Source: Bryobacterales bacterium (GTDB taxonomy: Bacteria; Acidobacteriota; Terriglobia; Bryobacterales; UBA6623). From it: DNA of 32,643 bases. The translations under genes were made by a program, and so were the position numbers. Shown here piece after piece: positions 25,107 to 31,290 of the stretch (the first letter of the stretch is position 1; each line of letters begins with the position of its first letter). The notes beneath the pieces were generated by a model. The model saw only the letters and a program-made list of their open reading frames with translations. It was not told the DNA's origin and searched no databases. The stretch lies in NCBI GenBank assembly GCA_028819575.1, contig JAPPLB010000102.1, forward strand, positions 1 to 32,643, read 5' to 3'.

Positions 25107-25781
25107 TCAAAGCCGGCAGGCAATGACTCTTGCCGGCAGCACGTTTCTCCAGACAATGGTCGTGCTGACCGTTCGGAAGTAACTGCCCAGTAGCGTGCGA
25201 AGGTCGAAGAACTCGACTTTGTGCTTGCCGTTGCCATTGTTCTGGAACCACCGCAAGCCGTGCAAGTATTGGAATTGAGTGAGGACGCTCCGCTCATCGA
25301 GGAAAGGCATCAGCCCCTGGATGATCTCACGGCAGGTGGATTCGTCCATCATGCCGAATCCCAAAGATGAGAGGACAGCGTCAATGCGGCGGTATCCTCT
25401 GCGCCGCAGTTCGACTCCGGCGTTTTCTGCTCCCGACGCTACGACTTCCAGACGGGGATCGTTGATCTCTGCCTGCAGGTAGTTCACGAACCGCGGGTTG
25501 ATCTCGAACGCCAGGACCCGAGCATCTGTGGGCACTATTTCGAGGAGCTGGCGCGTCATGACGCCCGTGCCGGGGCCGAATTCGACTACGACTTCCGCTT
25601 CCTCCAGGGGGAGTGGCTTCACCATGGCTCGCGCCAGGTAGCGTGAGCTTGGGATGATTGAAGCCGTGGCGTGGAAGTCGGCGATCGCCTCCTGCACAAA
25701 CGCGATCCGGCTCGCCCTGCCTTTATATCCTTTCCGGGCAGTGCCAACAAGGTGGGAACTCCGAGAACGAGGGTCGATCAT
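25107..25781 (-). CDS. Class I SAM-dependent methyltransferase (phospholipid N-methyltransferase/rRNA adenine dimethylase-like)
   Basis: The protein has a glycine-rich SAM-binding motif VVVEFGPGTGVMTRQLLEIV at about residues 63-82, a second acidic strand LAFEINPRFVNYL, and a DAVLSSLGFGMMDE motif IV region. The N-terminal ATASIIPSSRYLARAM block is typical of PmtA-like phospholipid N-methyltransferases, which methylate phosphatidylethanolamine. The overall shape also resembles KsgA-like proteins, so PmtA-like is the better but not certain call. The start at ATG 25781 has no good ribosome-binding site and lies next to a decayed element copy, so the N-terminus is uncertain. It is divergent from pyrE. 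Confidence 0.75.
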   Translation of the reverse strand: MIDPRSRSSHLVGTARKGYKGRASRIAFVQEAIADFHATASIIPSSRYLARAMVKPLPLEEAEVVVEFGPGTGVMTRQLLEIVPTDARVLAFEINPRFVNYLQAEINDPRLEVVASGAENAGVELRRRGYRRIDAVLSSLGFGMMDESTCREIIQGLMPFLDERSVLTQFQYLHGLRWFQNNGNGKHKVEFFDLRTLLGSYFRTVSTTIVWRNVLPARVIACRL

Positions 25782-25789
25782 AATACAGC

Positions 25790-25920
25790 CCTGTGATTTT
25801 GTTGCGCTTGATTGCCGTGTTCAATGTAGCATCAAGTACGCCTCCACGCTCCAACAGGCTCGCTCGTCCTGACAGACCTCTCCACATTTCGCCTCGTCAC
25901 GAGGTGAGAAACGCAGGTCC
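25790..25920 (-). repeat. 185-bp inverted-repeat element, copy F (decayed, minus orientation)
   Basis: The segment from GTTGCGCTTGATTGCC at 25801 through AAGTACGCCTCC and CGCTCGTCCTGAC to GAGGTGAGAAACGCAGG matches copy B along about 120 bases with many substitutions. The outer left terminal repeat is not recognisable and the CGTACT stem is damaged. It lies in the divergent region between the methyltransferase and pyrE starts, so this is an old copy. Confidence 0.8.
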
Positions 25921-25965
25921 CTGACGCTGAGCAAGATCCTCCTTCTAGTAGACTGACGCTGAGCA
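25921..25965 (+). repeat. 13-bp direct repeat upstream of pyrE
   Basis: CTGACGCTGAGCA occurs at 25921-25933 and again at 25953-25965, just before the pyrE start at 25975. It may be a local duplication flanking the end of the decayed element, or a regulatory repeat. Confidence 0.5.
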
Positions 25966-25974
25966 GCCCTTGGC

Positions 25975-26529
25975 ATGACCGATCTGGAACAACTCTTGCA
26001 TCTGCTCCGGAAGCACTCCCTCCGCTACGGCGATTTTACGCTTGCCTCCGGCAAAAAAAGCAATGTCTATGTGGACGCGCGGCTGACGACCTTGCGCGCA
26101 GAGGCGATGCCGCTGATCGGGCGGGCTTTCCTCGCGAAGTTTCGAGAACGTGGCTGGGAACCGAGGGCCGTTGGTGGGCTTACGATGGGTGCGGACCCCG
26201 TCGTCACCGCAATCGCCCGCGAGTCGCTCGACACCGACAGGCCCATCAACGCCTTCCTTGTTCGAAAAGAGGCGAAGCGGCATGGGCGGCTTGGCTCCCT
26301 GGTAGGCATCGATGAAACCGAGGGCTTGCAAGTCGTCATCGTCGATGACGTGTTCACGACAGGAGGTTCCACGATCAAGGCGATCGAGCGCGCCAGAGAA
26401 GCCGGCATGGACGTGCTCGGCGCGGTCGCGCTCGTCGACCGCGAGCAGGGCGGCCGGCGGAACATCGAGGCGATCGGTTGTTCTTTCGACCGCATTCTCA
26501 CCATGAAAGATCTATTGGGACGGAGTTGA
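25975..26529 (+). CDS. pyrE: Orotate phosphoribosyltransferase
   Basis: PyrE converts orotate and PRPP to OMP in UMP synthesis. The 184 residues match the short bacterial form. The PRPP-binding signature VVIVDDVFTTGGSTIKAIE lies at about residues 121-139. The conserved substrate segments DFTLASGKKSNVYVDAR near the N-terminus and FLVRKEAKRHG at about residues 95-105 are present. No other pyrimidine gene is adjacent. It converges with the GntP-type gene, with only 25 bases between the stops. Confidence 0.96.
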   Translation: MTDLEQLLHLLRKHSLRYGDFTLASGKKSNVYVDARLTTLRAEAMPLIGRAFLAKFRERGWEPRAVGGLTMGADPVVTAIARESLDTDRPINAFLVRKEAKRHGRLGSLVGIDETEGLQVVIVDDVFTTGGSTIKAIERAREAGMDVLGAVALVDREQGGRRNIEAIGCSFDRILTMKDLLGRS

Positions 26530-26554
26530 TTCGAGCACCGCTCTGATTGAGGGT

Positions 26555-27916
26555 CTACAGAAACGGCATGATCATCGAGAACAACTGGGTCAGAATCAAG
26601 CCCGACACGCCCATGATGGCCAATAACGGAGTCCAGGTCTTCAGGGCCTCCATTTCCGTGAAGCCGGACATCTGCTTGTACACCCAGAAACCGCTGTCAT
26701 TCATCCACGACCCGATCAGTGATCCCGAGCCGATCGCGCACGCCACATAAACCGGGTGGTAGGGCGGCGGCGACGCGATGATCAGCGGCGCCATGATTGA
26801 CGATACGGTGATCATCGTGACCGTTCCGGACCCCTGAGCGACCTTGATCAGCGCAGCGAGCAGCCCGCTCAGCAACAGGAACGGAATACCGAAGTCGTGC
26901 GCCAGGTTACCCAGCATCGTCCCCACCTCGGCCTTCACCAACATGCCCCCGAACGATCCGCCCGCCGCTGTGATCAAGATGATCAAGCCGCCGCTTGCGA
27001 ATGCCGTTTCTACCGGTTTCGCCAATTCACTCAGGCTGTACCCCTTCTGGCTTGCCAGTAAATAGAGCGAAATTGCCGCCGACGCCAGTAGAGCGAAGTT
27101 CGGGTTCCCCAGGAATCCGGTCAAGCCCGCGATCGCGCTCGTCTTGTCGATGGCGTTCACCGCCGTGTTGGAAGTAATGAAGATCACCGGGAGCACGATG
27201 GGAAGGATGGACATGAAGAAGCTGGGCAGGCGGCTTTCTTCTTCCCTGGCCAGAGCCTCGAGTTCGGTCAACGTCAGCCCGGCCGTCTCGCGAAGCGGAA
27301 TATCCAGCGCGCGGTCGCGGTTTTTTGCAAACAGCCAGCCGACGATCGACATGGGTACGCCGACGAGCGCGCCAACGAGTATCATCATCCCCAAATCGAA
27401 GTCGAGCGTCGCCGCCATCGCGAGTGGTCCCGGTGTCGGCGGAACCAGGCTGTGCGTCACGGCCCCGCCGGCGCAAATGGCCATCACGAAAAGCACGTAG
27501 TTGCCGCCCATCCGCACGCGCATGGCGCGGGCCAGCGGCACCAGCAGATAGAAGACCGTGTCGAAGAATACGGGCACCGAGAGCACGTAGCCGCTGCTGA
27601 GCAAGGAAAGCGAAGCGTTCTTCTTGCCCAGCAGGCGGACAAACACCCTGACAATCCTGTCCGCCGCACCGCTCTCCATCAGGCACTGCCCAATGAGCGC
27701 CGCCAGCGCAATGACAATCCCGATCCCACCGCATACTCGGCCAAACGCGCCCGCCACTTCGGGCATCACTTCTCCCAAAGCCACCTTCGATGACAGCAGC
27801 CCCACAATGGTAGCCGCGGTGATCAGCGCCATGAAAGCGTTGATCTTCATGCGGATGATCAAGACGAAGACGACGGCGATCGCGATCGCCAGTACAGCAA
27901 GCGGGTGAATCTCCAT
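26555..27916 (-). CDS. GntP-family permease (gluconate/organic acid:H+ symporter)
   Basis: This 453-residue polytopic membrane protein has 12-14 hydrophobic segments and the GntP pattern. Features include FGRVCGGIGIVIALAALIGQCLMESGAADRIV, SVPVFFDTVFYLLVPLARAM, the highly typical SLVPPTPGPLAMAATL, the late VAQGSGTVTMITVSSIMAPLI and GSWMNDSGFWVYKQMSG. Family members import gluconate, fructuronate, glycerate or related sugar acids; which one is unclear. MEIHPLAVLAI at 27916 is taken as the start instead of a TTG six codons upstream. Monocistronic. Confidence 0.92.
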   Translation of the reverse strand: MEIHPLAVLAIAIAVVFVLIIRMKINAFMALITAATIVGLLSSKVALGEVMPEVAGAFGRVCGGIGIVIALAALIGQCLMESGAADRIVRVFVRLLGKKNASLSLLSSGYVLSVPVFFDTVFYLLVPLARAMRVRMGGNYVLFVMAICAGGAVTHSLVPPTPGPLAMAATLDFDLGMMILVGALVGVPMSIVGWLFAKNRDRALDIPLRETAGLTLTELEALAREEESRLPSFFMSILPIVLPVIFITSNTAVNAIDKTSAIAGLTGFLGNPNFALLASAAISLYLLASQKGYSLSELAKPVETAFASGGLIILITAAGGSFGGMLVKAEVGTMLGNLAHDFGIPFLLLSGLLAALIKVAQGSGTVTMITVSSIMAPLIIASPPPYHPVYVACAIGSGSLIGSWMNDSGFWVYKQMSGFTEMEALKTWTPLLAIMGVSGLILTQLFSMIMPFL

Positions 27917-28056
27917 GGCGGGGAATCTTAGCAAGTTGTCATGGGTCTGTCCACTGTTGTTGACGGGAAATCCTTGTTTGCGAGTAGCTTACGGCATCGC
28001 TGCCCCTTCCTGCGCCCGGTGATTCCCTATACTGGTTTCTGGAGGATCTCAATTAC

Positions 28057-28380
28057 ATGTCGGACGAACACAGTGGAACGAATGTCGTCTGGTTCCTGAC
28101 CGGAGCCGCGCTGGGCGCGTCGATTGCCCTGCTGCTGGCTCCGCAAACGGGCACCGAAACCCGGCGGCTTGTCAAGCGGCGGGCCGTCGAGGGGCGTAGC
28201 GCTCTGATGCGGGGCGGCCGCGAAGCCTACGAGCACGGCCGGGAACTGTACGAAAAGGGCAAGGAACTTGCCGACGAAGCCAGCGGCGTGGTCGAGCGCG
28301 GCAAGGAAGCGGTTTCCAAGGTGGCAACACGAGTTCGTCCAGCCAAAGGCAGCGACGAAGCGGCGGCGGAGACAACCTAG
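28057..28380 (+). CDS. YtxH-domain protein
   Basis: This 107-residue protein has a single N-terminal membrane helix (NVVWFLTGAALGASIALLLAPQTG) with the YtxH hallmark, small Gly/Ala residues ending in LLLAPQ-G-ETR. A long charged amphipathic helix follows (EAYEHGRELYEKGKELADEASGVVERGKEAVSKV). Such proteins are common stress- or envelope-associated proteins of unknown mechanism. A GGAGG lies 11 bases before ATG 28057. The stop TAG (28378-28380) is made by the terminal repeat of element copy C, which starts at 28377, so the native C-terminus may have been changed by insertion. Confidence 0.85.
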   Translation: MSDEHSGTNVVWFLTGAALGASIALLLAPQTGTETRRLVKRRAVEGRSALMRGGREAYEHGRELYEKGKELADEASGVVERGKEAVSKVATRVRPAKGSDEAAAETT

Positions 28381-28479
28381 CCTGCATGTCTCACCACGTG
28401 GCGAGGCGAAGTGGGTGAGAGGGCAGTCAGGACGAGGCGCAAGCCGGGCGGAGGAAAAAGGCGCGCGCAGGCGTACTTG
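28377..28479 (+). repeat. 185-bp inverted-repeat element, copy C (left half only)
   Basis: The segment from CTAGCCTGCATGTCTCACCAC through GTGGCGAGGCGAAGTGGGTG to GCGCGCGCAGGCGTACTTG matches the left half of copies D and E, with a divergent patch around 28440-28460. The right half is missing. The next 82 bases (28480-28561) are unrelated to the element and end where copy D begins. Confidence 0.88.
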
Positions 28480-28561
28480 CCAAATCGCCTCCCTCATCCC
28501 TCGGGTCACGAAACACGGCCTCTCCGGTTCACCGGCCATCAGACATTTCTTCAGGAGCGAA
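28480..28561. other. Non-coding spacer between element copies C and D
   Basis: These 82 bases are not part of the recognised element. They contain a short palindrome, CCGGTTCACCGG. I see no coding frame with support; the open frames here run into the repeats and are shadows. Confidence 0.3.
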
Positions 28562-28746
28562 CTAGTCTGCATGTCTCACCACGTGGCGAGGCGAAGTGCG
28601 TGAGAGGGCGGCCAGGACGAGACGCGAGCCGCTTGGCGCGCGCAGGCGTACTTGAACAGTACGTTGAGCACGGCAAGCAAGCGCAACGAAGTCCTGGCGG
28701 TCGTATCGCGTGCTTCGACCGTCGGGTGGTGAGAAATGCAGGCTCG
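28562..28746 (+). repeat. 185-bp inverted-repeat element, copy D (full length)
   Basis: This complete copy begins CTAGTCTGCATGTCTCACCAC and ends GTGGTGAGAAATGCAGGCT plus two bases. Its length equals that of copy E (185). Internally it has the stem around the GCTT loop (one mismatch here) and the perfect CGTACT-TGAAC-AGTACG stem. The ATG in its right terminal repeat (28736) is in frame with the downstream fmdB-like gene. Confidence 0.93.
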
Positions 28747-28789
28747 CGGTTTCTTCGGACGTTGCGTTACCTCGTATACTCAAGGGGCT

Positions 28790-29023
28790 ATGCCGATTTT
28801 CGAGTACCATTGCTCCGATTGCGACACGCGGTTCGAGTGGCTCGTGTTGAGTCGCCGCGTCGAAGATCCGAGTTGCACCGAGTGCGGCAGTGCGACCGTC
28901 CGGAAAGTCCACTCTACTTTTGCTGCCCAGACGATAAACGGATCGAGTGCGGGAGCGTCGGAGGCTCCTTCTGACGGCCTCTGCAACACCTGCGGCGTGC
29001 CGGGCCCGTGCGCGATGAACTGA
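28790..29023 (+). CDS. FmdB-family zinc-ribbon protein
   Basis: This 77-residue protein starts with the family signature MPIFEYHCSDCDTRFEWLVLS. It has a four-cysteine zinc ribbon (CSDC near residues 8-11 and CTEC near residue 30) followed by VRKVHSTFA. A short linker leads to a second small Cys cluster (LCNTCGVPGPC), common at the end of these proteins. The frame extends back to an ATG in element copy D, but ATG 28790 fits the family N-terminus and has AAGGGG five to six bases upstream. Function is poorly defined: a putative regulatory or metal-binding small protein. Confidence 0.9.
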   Translation: MPIFEYHCSDCDTRFEWLVLSRRVEDPSCTECGSATVRKVHSTFAAQTINGSSAGASEAPSDGLCNTCGVPGPCAMN

Positions 29024-29161
29024 CCGGGATACTCCTCTAACTGGCGACTGAGGTGCTCGATACGGCCGCCATGCCGCGGTCGAGTCCACAGCAGAGGCTT
29101 ACGAAAGGGAGCGGTGCAGGCATCGTCATCTGCGGATTCTCCATCGCATACCCCCTCACCG
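29024..29161. other. Non-coding gap between the fmdB-like gene and element copy E
   Basis: Together with copy E (29162-29346) and 76 further bases, this makes a stretch of about 400 bases without a gene. I see no RNA gene, terminator or promoter that I can support in these 138 bases. Confidence 0.4.
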
Positions 29162-29346
29162 TTAACCTGCATTTCTCACCACGTGGCGAGGCGAAGTGGG
29201 TGAGAGGGCCGTCAGGACGAGGCGCGCGCCGCTTGGCGCGCGCAGGCGTACTTGAACAGTACGTTGAGCACGGCAAGCAAACGCAACGAAGTCATGGCGG
29301 TCGTATCGCGTGCTTCGGCCGTCGCGTGGTGAGAAATGAAGGCTAA
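29162..29346 (+). repeat. 185-bp inverted-repeat element, copy E (full length, best preserved)
   Basis: It begins TTAACCTGCATTTCTCACCAC and ends GTGGTGAGAAATGAAGGCTAA, giving terminal inverted repeats of about 21 bases with two mismatches. The internal stem GCGCGCGCC-GCTT-GGCGCGCGC is perfect here, and CGTACT-TGAAC-AGTACG follows. The tetranucleotide ACCG directly flanks both ends (29158-29161 and 29347-29350), a possible target-site duplication. Confidence 0.95.
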
Positions 29347-29422
29347 ACCGGCCCGGCCTGCCCGCTGTGGTCTCGGAGGCAGCCTGCGGCGTGAAACGTC
29401 GCTGGTCATCCTCGCCATTCAC

Positions 29423-30937
29423 TTAGCAGGCGAGTGAATCTCGATCGATCCGGAGGCCGCCCAGGTTGCCCAGCACAACGAGAGCAATGCGGCTCGGCTG
29501 AAACCACTCCCAAGCCAAATCGCGGATCTGAGCGTCTGTCACTTCCTCGATGCTGCGGCCTACTTCGTCAAGAGTCAGGAAGCGGCCCAGGTATTTCTCT
29601 TGCCGAGCCAGGTTTGACATGCGGCTCGAGGTGGATTCAAGACTCAGCAGCAGACTTCCCTTGAGGTGGTCTTTGGCGCGGCGTAGTTCGTCGCCGGCTA
29701 CCGGTTTTTCCTTCAGATCCCGGAATTCGGCCGTCACGTGCTCCACGACCGCACGGGCCGTCTCGACCGAGGTTCCTGCGTACACCATCAGACATCCTGC
29801 GTCGGCATACAGGCTGAAGTCCGAAAAGACCGCGTAGGCCAGTCCCTCGCGTTCCCGGATCTTCAGGAACAGCCGTGAGCTGACGCCGCCGCCGAGAACC
29901 GTGTTCAGGACGAAACTCGCGTAGCGCCTGGGGTCCGCCATGGGATGCGTGGGCACGCCGAGGCACACGTGCGCCTGCTCCAGCGAGGGCTTGTCCCGCA
30001 TCACGACCGCGGGATGCGCTTTCGGAGTGTCGGCGGGCTTTTTGTGCCGCTGCGCCTTGATGCCTTGGAAACGTTCCTCGATCATCTGTGCGAACTGCTG
30101 GTGGTCGAGATTGCCGGCAGCCGTCACGATCAGATTCGCCGGGTTGTAGGTCCGTACGAAGAACCGCCTCAATTGAGGACGGTTGAAACGGGTGATCGTA
30201 TGCTTGTTCCCGATGATGGGACGCCCCAGCGAATGACCTTTCCAGAAGTTCTTCGCAAAGGTCTCTTGCAACAGGTAGTCGGGATTGTCCTCGTCCATCT
30301 TGAGTTCTTCGAGCACGACTCCCTTCTCCTTCGCAATGTCCTCCTCTAGGAACAAGGGGTCGCGAACCATGTCGGAAACGACATCGAGGGCGCGAGGCAG
30401 GTGCTCATCCAGCACTTTGGCTGTGAAAACAACGCTTTCTTTGGTGGTAAAAGCGTCCAGGTGCCCCCCGATCGCGTCGATCGAGCACGCGATTTCCTCG
30501 GACGACCGCGTGGACGTGCCCTTGAACACCATGTGTTCAATGAAATGCGTGATGCCGCTCTCACTATTGGTTTCGTGACGGGAACCGGCGTCCACCCAAA
30601 AGCCGATGGATACGGAGCGCACGTGCGGCATCCTCTCGGTGATGACGCGCAGGCCGTTCGATAGAACCGTTTTCTGAACCTCCGGCATGGAATCGCTCGC
30701 GGAAATCACCGTCGGGATCGCAACGCCGGGAATCAGGAACTGCGGATCGCTTTCGACGATCCCGTCCTCTTGGCTTTGCGAGCGCTGAATGCGCTTCCTG
30801 GCGGTTTCGCGGCGCTTGGCTTCGCGGGCTGCTTGCCGCATCTCGTAACCGTCAAGACGGTCACGAATAGCTGCGAGCAGGTCGGCCTTGCTTGGGCCCG
30901 GCAGCGGCAGCTTGAGCTGGCGTACGCTTTTTGCCAT
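29423..30937 (-). CDS. M16-family zinc metalloprotease (processing-peptidase-like)
   Basis: This 504-residue protease is of the pitrilysin/insulinase family. The core starts at MPEVQKTVLSNGLRVITERMP with the inverted zinc motif H-F-I-E-H in GITHFIEHMVFKGT (His131 and His135 in this numbering), then the downstream Glu in EKGVVLEELKMDEDNPD. The C-terminal M16 half includes NTVLGGGVSSRLFLKIREREGLAYAV. Upstream of the core the frame carries about 83 extra residues (KLPLPGPSKADLLAAIRDRL, then EAKRRETARKRIQRS). These are basic and helical, and not typical. ATG 30937 is used; ATG 30688 would give the classic form but has no good ribosome-binding site. There is no signal peptide. Confidence 0.9.
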   Translation of the reverse strand: MAKSVRQLKLPLPGPSKADLLAAIRDRLDGYEMRQAAREAKRRETARKRIQRSQSQEDGIVESDPQFLIPGVAIPTVISASDSMPEVQKTVLSNGLRVITERMPHVRSVSIGFWVDAGSRHETNSESGITHFIEHMVFKGTSTRSSEEIACSIDAIGGHLDAFTTKESVVFTAKVLDEHLPRALDVVSDMVRDPLFLEEDIAKEKGVVLEELKMDEDNPDYLLQETFAKNFWKGHSLGRPIIGNKHTITRFNRPQLRRFFVRTYNPANLIVTAAGNLDHQQFAQMIEERFQGIKAQRHKKPADTPKAHPAVVMRDKPSLEQAHVCLGVPTHPMADPRRYASFVLNTVLGGGVSSRLFLKIREREGLAYAVFSDFSLYADAGCLMVYAGTSVETARAVVEHVTAEFRDLKEKPVAGDELRRAKDHLKGSLLLSLESTSSRMSNLARQEKYLGRFLTLDEVGRSIEEVTDAQIRDLAWEWFQPSRIALVVLGNLGGLRIDRDSLAC

Positions 30938-31290
30938 GGCTCTCAAAACATCCTGACACAATCATGATCCAGGAGAACTTCCGATCGCAAGCTTCGAGGT
31001 TGCGGGCGCATCCATCGATCCTGTGTCACAAAAGTGGGAGTGCGGCGTCTTGTGTGGTTTTGTTACTGGACGTTGTATTGATCGTCTCTCCCCCTTTATA
31101 ACCCGATAGCCCGAGCAATGCAGGTTGGAGCCGAACTGAAAATGCATCTTTTTGATACGGAAGGGGATAGAAATCCTTCGAGGAAGTGGCCACGGATTCG
31201 GCGGTTCTGTCGAAGACGCCCTGCCGGATCCAGGCCCGGCAGGTTAGAATGGCCGGGTTCCGGGAAGTATCGACAAGGGGAGTTTTCGGC
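30938..31290. other. Divergent intergenic region between the M16 and transhydrogenase genes
   Basis: These 353 bases separate two divergent genes, so promoters for both should lie here. Apart from the palindrome at 31220-31243 and a TAGAAT at 31245-31250, I see no strong promoter pair, RNA gene or protein-coding frame with support. The open frame leading into the downstream gene from 31186 has no family-like sequence. Confidence 0.4.
31220..31243. promoter_or_regulatory. Perfect 8-bp palindrome upstream of the transhydrogenase gene
   Basis: CCTGCCGG (31220-31227) and CCGGCAGG (31236-31243) are exact reverse complements separated by eight bases. They are followed immediately by TAGAAT, a possible -10 box. 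The position, about 50 bases before the start codon, suits a repressor operator or a leader hairpin. Confidence 0.45.

Noticed and set aside
24976..25251. A 92-residue N-terminal extension of the TctC protein
   Set aside because: The extension has no Bug-family similarity and would bury the signal peptide; an internal ATG directly before the leader is a better start.
28028..28033. TATACT before the YtxH gene as a promoter
   Set aside because: No -35-like sequence stands at the right distance, so I do not list it as a promoter.
28377..29346. The clustered repeats as a CRISPR array
   Set aside because: Repeat units are about 185 bp, spacing is irregular with a gene between copies, other copies are scattered and inverted, and no cas gene is present.
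28411..29422. Open frames of 80-190 codons running through the element copies and sharing peptides such as SPRGEAKWVRGPSGRG or RLARAGVLEQYVEHGKQ
   Set aside because: They are translations of the non-coding repeat in several frames on both strands. Each begins or ends in unrelated flanking sequence, and none has an independent ribosome-binding site or family similarity.
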